This document shows, piece after piece, positions 40,998 through 53,190 of a stretch of 53,190 nucleotides of DNA. The notes under the pieces were generated by a model. It was given only the letters and a program-made list of their open reading frames with translations, was not told where the DNA came from and searched no databases. The translations under genes were made by a program, and so were the position numbers. Source of the stretch: Acidobacteriota bacterium (GTDB taxonomy: Bacteria; Acidobacteriota; Thermoanaerobaculia; Gp7-AA8); the NCBI GenBank assembly GCA_019244185.1, contig JAFATB010000008.1, positions 1-53,190 on the forward strand, written 5' to 3'. Position 1 is the stretch's first letter, and every line of letters starts with the position of its first letter.

Positions 40998-41018
40998 AAT
41001 CAACACACGGAGACCGGA

Positions 41019-41405
41019 ATGCAACGACCTACGGGACAACTGAGCCGGCGCGAGCGCGAGATGATGGACATCGTCTTTCGCAGCGGCCGCGCGACCGCCG
41101 GCGAAGTGCAGGAAGCGATGCAGGATGCGCCGACGTATTCGGCCGTGCGCGCGACGCTGCGCATCCTCGAACAGAAAGGGCTGCTGCGTCACGAGACGGA
41201 CGGCAATCGCTACGTCTACCGGCCGGCGGTGAACCGCGATCGCGAACGGCGCGGCGCGCTGCACCATCTGCTGGACACGTTCTTCGACGGCTCGATCGCG
41301 AACGTCGTGGCCACGCTGCTGGAGAAGCCGGGAAAGAAGCTCGACGACGACGAACTGCAGCGCATCGAACGCCTCATCGCTGACGCACGAAAGGAAGGCC
41401 GCTGA
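41019..41405 (+). CDS. blaI: BlaI/MecI-family transcriptional repressor
   Basis: A 128-residue winged-helix repressor. LSRREREMMDIVFRSGRATAGEVQEAM is the first part of the HTH. TYSAVRATLRILEQKGLLRHETDGNRYVYRPAV is the recognition helix and wing with the classic TYSAVRxxLxxLE pattern. The C-terminal dimerisation helices (LLDTFFDGSIANVVATLLE ... LDDDELQRIERLI) are where BlaI is cleaved in known systems. It starts at ATG 41019, and its stop overlaps the M56 peptidase start by 1 nt (TGATG). The putative operator is 22 bp upstream. Confidence 0.95.
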   Translation: MQRPTGQLSRREREMMDIVFRSGRATAGEVQEAMQDAPTYSAVRATLRILEQKGLLRHETDGNRYVYRPAVNRDRERRGALHHLLDTFFDGSIANVVATLLEKPGKKLDDDELQRIERLIADARKEGR

Positions 41406-43186
41406 TGATCCGCATGCTGATCGAAGTGACGCTGCTGGCCGGCATCGGACGGCTGGTGATGCTGGCGATGCCGCGGGCGTCGGCCGCGCTGCGCGCGGCG
41501 ATCGCCATCGCCACGCTGGCGGGCATGCTCGTGATTCCGCTGGTGAACGCGGCGGACGTAACGTGGCGTCTGCCGCTGCGCAACGCGCCGGTCGCGACCG
41601 TGATGGTTGATCGTTCGCCGACGGAAGCACCGGTTGCGCAGGTTGCGCCGGTTGCGCAGACGGTGCAGGCTGCGCCGCCAATGACGCTCGCGACGCGCGA
41701 GGCGGAGCCGCTGCCCGCCCCACCGCGCAACTGGCTGTTGTGGATTGCAGTGGTCGTCGCGGGATGCGCGCTGCTGCACGTCGCGTTCGGCGCGATCGCG
41801 GTGTCGGCACTTGCACGATCCGCCGATGTCGTGGACGAGCCGCTCGTCGTCGATGCCGTCGCACGCGCCGCGCGTCTGCTAGGGATTCGACGCGCGATTC
41901 GCGTCGTGGCCAGCGATCGCGTGCCGCTGCCGTCGTTGTGGGGCTTCCGCAAACCGGTGCTGCTGTTGCCGCGCGTGGCGCTGGCGTGGCCGGCCGAGCG
42001 ACTCGAGGCGGTGCTCCTGCACGAGCTCGCGCACGCGAAGCGTCACGACGTCGCGGCGCTGCTGTTCGCGCGTGTCGTGCGGTCGCTCTTCTGGTTCCAT
42101 CCACTGGCGTGGTCGCTCGAACGCGCGGCGCGCCGCGACTGCGAGCGCGCGTGCGACGATCTCGTGCTGCGCAGCGGCTGCGCGGCGTCGGCGTACGCGG
42201 ATCATCTGCTCGCGATCGCGCGCACGCTGCAACTCGCCGACGGACTCTCCGCGGCGGTGGCGATGTCGCGGCCGTCCGAGCTCGGCGAGCGCGTCGCGGC
42301 GATCCTTCAGCCGCAACGCAGCCGCAAGTCGATCTCGTGGCGGACGTGGACCGCCGTCGCCGCGATGACGTGCGCGCTCGCCATTCCGCTCGCGACGGTG
42401 CAACTCGTCGCGAAACCGGCGCCCACGCGGCAAGTCACGGCCACGCAAACGCGGTGGAGCATCGAAACCGTGCTCGATCGGACGGACGACGCGCGCACCG
42501 CGTTCCGCGAAGCCCGCTATGCCGACGCGATCCGCTTGTATCGAGAGGTGCTCGCGGCGCAGCCGGACGACGCCACGACGCGCTACAACCTCGCCTGCGC
42601 GTACGCGCGCCACGGCGACCGGCAGCTCGCGCTCGCAACGCTGCGCGACGCCGTCTACTCCGGCTACACCAACGCGGAGCACATGCTCGCCGACGACGAT
42701 CTCGCATCCATTCGCGGCTCCGAGATGGACGCGCTCGCGGCGCTGGCGCCGGAGCTCGTGCTCTCCGATCGCGGCGGCTGGGCCGCGGCCGCGCGGCGCT
42801 ACGAGGTCTTCGCGAACCGTCATCCCGAACTTCCGCGCGCGTGGTTCAACCTCGGATTCGCATTGGTCCGCTCCGGCGAAGAGCGCCGGGCCATCGATGC
42901 CTTCACGCGCGTCCGCAACATGGGCTATCGCCGCCCGACCGCTGCCTACAACATCGGCTGCGCGTTCGCGAAACTCGGCGATTCCTCCAGCGCGCTGCAG
43001 TGGCTGCATCGCGCGGAGGACGAAGGCTTCGACGTCGGCGCGCAGGCGGCGATGGATGACGACGTCGACACGCTTCGCACCGATCCGTGGCTCGCGTCGC
43101 TCATCACCGCGCGACGGGCGAAACTCGAGAAGAAGCACGACAAGGAGAAGAGCGAGAAGGACAAAGAGAAGGAGAAGTCAGAGTGA
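41405..43186 (+). CDS. M56 (BlaR1-type) membrane metallopeptidase with C-terminal TPR
   Basis: A 593-residue signal-transducing peptidase. Hydrophobic helices near 5-50 and 108-135 flank a Pro/Ala/Val/Gln-rich linker containing a short tandem repeat (APVAQV). The zinc motif is LLHELAHAKRHD (about 204-215), with a downstream RDCERACDDLVL. A further transmembrane helix lies near 315-335. After it, where BlaR1 has a penicillin-binding sensor, there are TPR repeats (about 350-560: YADAIRLYREVLAAQPDDATTRYNLACAYAR, WFNLGFALVRSGEERRAIDAF) and a Lys/Glu-rich tail. It would cleave or inactivate BlaI on receiving a protein-type signal (inference). Confidence 0.9.
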   Translation: MIRMLIEVTLLAGIGRLVMLAMPRASAALRAAIAIATLAGMLVIPLVNAADVTWRLPLRNAPVATVMVDRSPTEAPVAQVAPVAQTVQAAPPMTLATREAEPLPAPPRNWLLWIAVVVAGCALLHVAFGAIAVSALARSADVVDEPLVVDAVARAARLLGIRRAIRVVASDRVPLPSLWGFRKPVLLLPRVALAWPAERLEAVLLHELAHAKRHDVAALLFARVVRSLFWFHPLAWSLERAARRDCERACDDLVLRSGCAASAYADHLLAIARTLQLADGLSAAVAMSRPSELGERVAAILQPQRSRKSISWRTWTAVAAMTCALAIPLATVQLVAKPAPTRQVTATQTRWSIETVLDRTDDARTAFREARYADAIRLYREVLAAQPDDATTRYNLACAYARHGDRQLALATLRDAVYSGYTNAEHMLADDDLASIRGSEMDALAALAPELVLSDRGGWAAAARRYEVFANRHPELPRAWFNLGFALVRSGEERRAIDAFTRVRNMGYRRPTAAYNIGCAFAKLGDSSSALQWLHRAEDEGFDVGAQAAMDDDVDTLRTDPWLASLITARRAKLEKKHDKEKSEKDKEKEKSE

Positions 43187-44100
43187 TCGCGGCGCTTCTT
43201 CTCGCCGCGACGCTTTCGATCGGCGATCCCGCGCCGCCGCTCACCGTCAACGCGTGGCTGCAGCAGCGGCAGCCGTCGGTCGTGCGTCAGGGAAAGGTGA
43301 GCGTCGTCGAATTCTGGGCGACGTGGTGCGGCCCGTGCGTCGCGAACATCGCGCACCTCACCGCGCTGCAGAAGAAATACGCGGCGCAGGGGTTGGTCGT
43401 GATCGGCGCGACCAGTCCGGACGCGTGGGGCAACGATCGCCACGCGGTCGAGGCGATCATCGCCGCGAAGGGCAAGGCGTTCGACTACGCGGTGGCGTGG
43501 CTGCCGCCGAACGGCGGCAAAGAAGACGGCATCCATCGCAATCCGTGGTTCCGCGCCGCCGGCGTCGCGTGGCTGCCGTGTGCGTTCGTCATCGATCGCC
43601 GCGGACGCCTGGCGTTCATCGGCGATCCGATGATGCTCGACGACATCCTGCCGGCGATCCTCGACGGCCGCTGGGATCTCGCCGCCGCGCGTCGCAGTGA
43701 AGAGTCGTCGCGCAAGGCACGCGGCTTCGTCGCCGGCATGCAGACCGCGATCGACGCCGGCGATGCCGCGAAGGCGCTGCGGCTCGCCCGTTCCGCGCTC
43801 GCCGCGGGATCCGACGATCCGCGAACGCTGCTGCTCGTGGCCTCGACGATGTCGGACGAGAAGCACGCCCCGTCGCGTGCGAGCCTCGACGTCGCGCTGC
43901 AGGCCGCCGAGCGCGCGGTGGCGCTGACGAAGTCGCAGTCGTCCGGCATGCTCGACGCGCTCGCGCACGTGTTGTTCGTGCGCGGCGACGTGCGCAAAGC
44001 GATCGACGCCGAGTCGCGTGCAATCGCGCTCTCCGAAGGCGCCATGCGCGAGGCGCAGCGCGCGAACCTCGCGAAGTACCGCGCGGCAACGCGTTCGTAG
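43183..44100 (+). CDS. TlpA/thioredoxin-like protein with helical C-terminal region
   Basis: A 305-residue protein with a thioredoxin fold of the TlpA/AhpC type: GDPAPPLTVNAWLQ, VVEFWATWCGPCVANIAHL (redox CGPC), a Gly-Lys insertion KAFDYAVAWLPPNGGKEDG, and GVAWLPCAFVIDRRGRLAFIG with the cis-Pro. A short hydrophobic N-terminus (VIAALLLAATLSIG) may be a signal peptide. The C-terminal 110 residues are TPR-like helices (GDAAKALRLARSALAAGSDDPR, ADAESRAIALSEGAMREAQ). The start is GTG at 43183, overlapping the M56 gene by 4 bp. It is the third gene of the blaI operon and may be an extracytoplasmic partner. Confidence 0.88.
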   Translation: MIAALLLAATLSIGDPAPPLTVNAWLQQRQPSVVRQGKVSVVEFWATWCGPCVANIAHLTALQKKYAAQGLVVIGATSPDAWGNDRHAVEAIIAAKGKAFDYAVAWLPPNGGKEDGIHRNPWFRAAGVAWLPCAFVIDRRGRLAFIGDPMMLDDILPAILDGRWDLAAARRSEESSRKARGFVAGMQTAIDAGDAAKALRLARSALAAGSDDPRTLLLVASTMSDEKHAPSRASLDVALQAAERAVALTKSQSSGMLDALAHVLFVRGDVRKAIDAESRAIALSEGAMREAQRANLAKYRAATRS

Positions 44101-44106
44101 CCAACA

Positions 44107-44136
44107 GATCGGGCGGCCGTCGCCGGCCGCCCGATC
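44107..44136 (+). terminator. hairpin at the end of the blaI operon
   Basis: GATCGGGCGGCCG-tcgc-CGGCCGCCCGATC forms a perfect 13-bp stem with a tetraloop, 6 bp after the stop of the thioredoxin-like gene. There is no U-tract. The stem core ATCGGGCGGCC is the same as in the hairpin at 44409-44438. Confidence 0.65.
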
Positions 44137-44174
44137 CGATCACGGCGGCCTGAACGGCGCGAGTCTTGAAGTTC

Positions 44175-44366
44175 ATGTCCGGCATGAACTGGCTGGTCTG
44201 GCTCGGTCTCGCTGTCGTCGTCGCCGCAATTGCGGCAGTCTCGGGCATCAAGCCCAAAGGAACGCGCCCGGTCGCTCACACGCGGATGATGGGCATGGGA
44301 CGCATCCTGCTGCTCATCATCGTGGTGATCTTCGCGTATCTCGCATTCCGCGCGCGCGGCGGCTGA
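44175..44366 (+). CDS. small two-helix membrane protein
   Basis: A 63-residue protein with two hydrophobic helices, [22 protein letters not shown] and [17 protein letters not shown], joined by a basic, Pro-containing linker and ending RARGG. No family is recognised. ATG at 44175 is chosen; TTG at 44166 and ATG at 44184 are alternatives, and none has a strong ribosome site. It lies between two hairpins with related stems, so it may be a separate transcription unit or receive read-through. The transmembrane pattern and base composition favour a real gene. Confidence 0.6.
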   Translation: MSGMNWLVWLGLAVVVAAIAAVSGIKPKGTRPVAHTRMMGMGRILLLIIVVIFAYLAFRARGG

Positions 44367-44408
44367 GCAGTCGCAGACCGCGATTCATCTTGCGATGCTT
44401 CGACGAAC

Positions 44409-44438
44409 AAATCGGGCGGCCTTGCGGCCGCCCGATTT
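44409..44438. terminator. bidirectional terminator between the small membrane gene and rpoC
   Basis: AAATCGGGCGGCC-ttgc-GGCCGCCCGATTT is a perfect 13-bp stem with a tetraloop, 42 bp after the small membrane gene and 21 bp past the convergent rpoC stop. A short T-run closes the stem on each strand, so it can serve both transcripts. Confidence 0.75.
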
Positions 44439-44459
44439 CGTTGACAGCGTTAACGAACC

Positions 44460-48698
<4,239 letters not shown>

Positions 48699-48717
48699 TT
48701 TGCGCCTCCCCTTTTGG

Positions 48718-48741
48718 TCAGGAGCGATGTTCAGGAGCGAT
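48718..48741 (-). repeat. 11-bp tandem repeat in the rpoC leader
   Basis: TCAGGAGCGAT occurs twice (48718-48728 and 48731-48741, plus-strand reading), separated by 2 bp, in the 49-bp gap between the small CxxC gene and rpoC. It lies just upstream of the rpoC Shine-Dalgarno sequence. It could be a recent slippage product or a protein/RNA site; nothing else supports a function. Confidence 0.6.
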
Positions 48742-48747
48742 TCGTAA

Positions 48748-48936
48748 TCAGTTGTCCGTCGTCGTCGGGTGCGGGAAATTCAGCTTGACGTCACTTCCGA
48801 AGCACTCCCAGCACGGCGCTTCCCATTCGGTATCGCCGCTGTGGAAGTGCACAGTCATGCGGATGGCGCCCATGCCGTGACAAGCACGGCACGAGGCGTT
48901 GGGCATCCGCGACAGCGTCATCGTCCTGCGTCCCAT
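48748..48936 (-). CDS. small two-CxxC (zinc-ribbon-like) protein between rpoB and rpoC
   Basis: A 62-residue protein. Two CxxC pairs, SCRACHGMG (Cys16/Cys19) and PCWECFG (Cys42/Cys45), resemble the CxxCxGxG repeats of the DnaJ zinc centre and probably bind one metal ion. Between them is a short beta-like segment ([17 protein letters not shown]); the tail is polar. The ATG has AGGTGA 4 nt upstream, which overlaps the rpoB stop codon, so translation is probably coupled to rpoB. rpoB and rpoC are normally adjacent, so a gene in this place is unusual. I know of no named family; a role with RNA polymerase or chaperones is speculation. Confidence 0.7.
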   Translation of the reverse strand: MGRRTMTLSRMPNASCRACHGMGAIRMTVHFHSGDTEWEAPCWECFGSDVKLNFPHPTTTDN

Positions 48937-48944
48937 GAAGTCAC

Positions 48945-53190
<4,246 letters not shown>

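Noticed and set aside
41405..43186. Beta-lactam sensor BlaR1
   Set aside because: The M56 protease domain is there, but there is no penicillin-binding domain (no SxxK/SxN/KTG set); TPR repeats occupy its place, so a resistance role is not supported.

Overview
This GC-rich window looks like a complete, or nearly complete, contig from an uncultured menaquinone-using bacterium with a Gram-negative envelope. The best guess is Acidobacteriota (Thermoanaerobaculia-like or a neighbouring class). The guess rests on two Oar-type TonB-dependent receptors with an N-terminal carboxypeptidase-regulatory domain, a soluble winged-helix/TPR regulator, an alkaline-phosphatase/TPR lipoprotein, a BlaI/M56 pair and the C-terminal style of RpoB. 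No database was searched, so the taxonomy is inference. There are no tRNA genes, CRISPR arrays, insertion sequences or prophage genes. Coding density is very high: many same-strand genes overlap by 4 bp (ATGA or GTGA), several convergent pairs overlap at their 3' ends, and two divergent pairs have only 13-14 bp between start codons.

Layout. The left edge (1-59) is the 5' end of a 16S rRNA gene reading off the contig, with its leader (boxB/boxA) and a sigma70-like promoter. From 534 to 7144 (minus) lies a compact menaquinone operon, menF-menD(N)-menD(C)-menH-menB-menA-menC-menE; MenD is encoded as two reading frames. Divergent from it, menG leads into a threonine operon (aspartokinase/homoserine dehydrogenase fusion, thrB, thrC) with a 227-bp duplication of the thrB/thrC junction. 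From 12.7 to 20.6 kb are small regulators (HTH, VOC, SWIB), an outer-membrane barrel, CstA, an acetyltransferase, a hydrolase-PhyH-MerR/TipAS-GluQ operon and a secreted protein. From 20.5 to 28.2 kb a minus-strand series encodes a phosphodiesterase/TPR lipoprotein, a membrane protein, a TonB receptor, a GNAT and glycogen phosphorylase. From 28.2 to 37.9 kb are an RNA methyltransferase, a methyltransferase, a winged-helix/TPR regulator, an old-yellow-enzyme homologue, HU, a DUF1206 membrane protein, a penicillin-acylase homologue, a MOSC protein and a HAD phosphatase. From 37.9 to 44.1 kb a second TonB receptor is divergent from a BlaI - M56 peptidase/TPR - TlpA-like operon with a visible dyad operator. 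The right end (44.4-53.1 kb, minus) is rpoB - small CxxC protein - rpoC.

Main points for a second look: (1) rpoB appears chimeric, with roughly its first 570 codons gammaproteobacterial in protein and codon style and the rest matching the window, which suggests an assembly join or intragenic recombination; (2) a 62-codon two-CxxC protein sits between rpoB and rpoC; (3) two 150-bp, nearly perfect palindromic repeats occur in opposite orientation, one supplying the 3' end of gluQ; (4) MenD is split at its domain boundary; (5) the thrB/thrC junction is duplicated; (6) the BlaI/M56-TPR/TlpA cassette lacks a beta-lactam sensor and may respond to another envelope signal.
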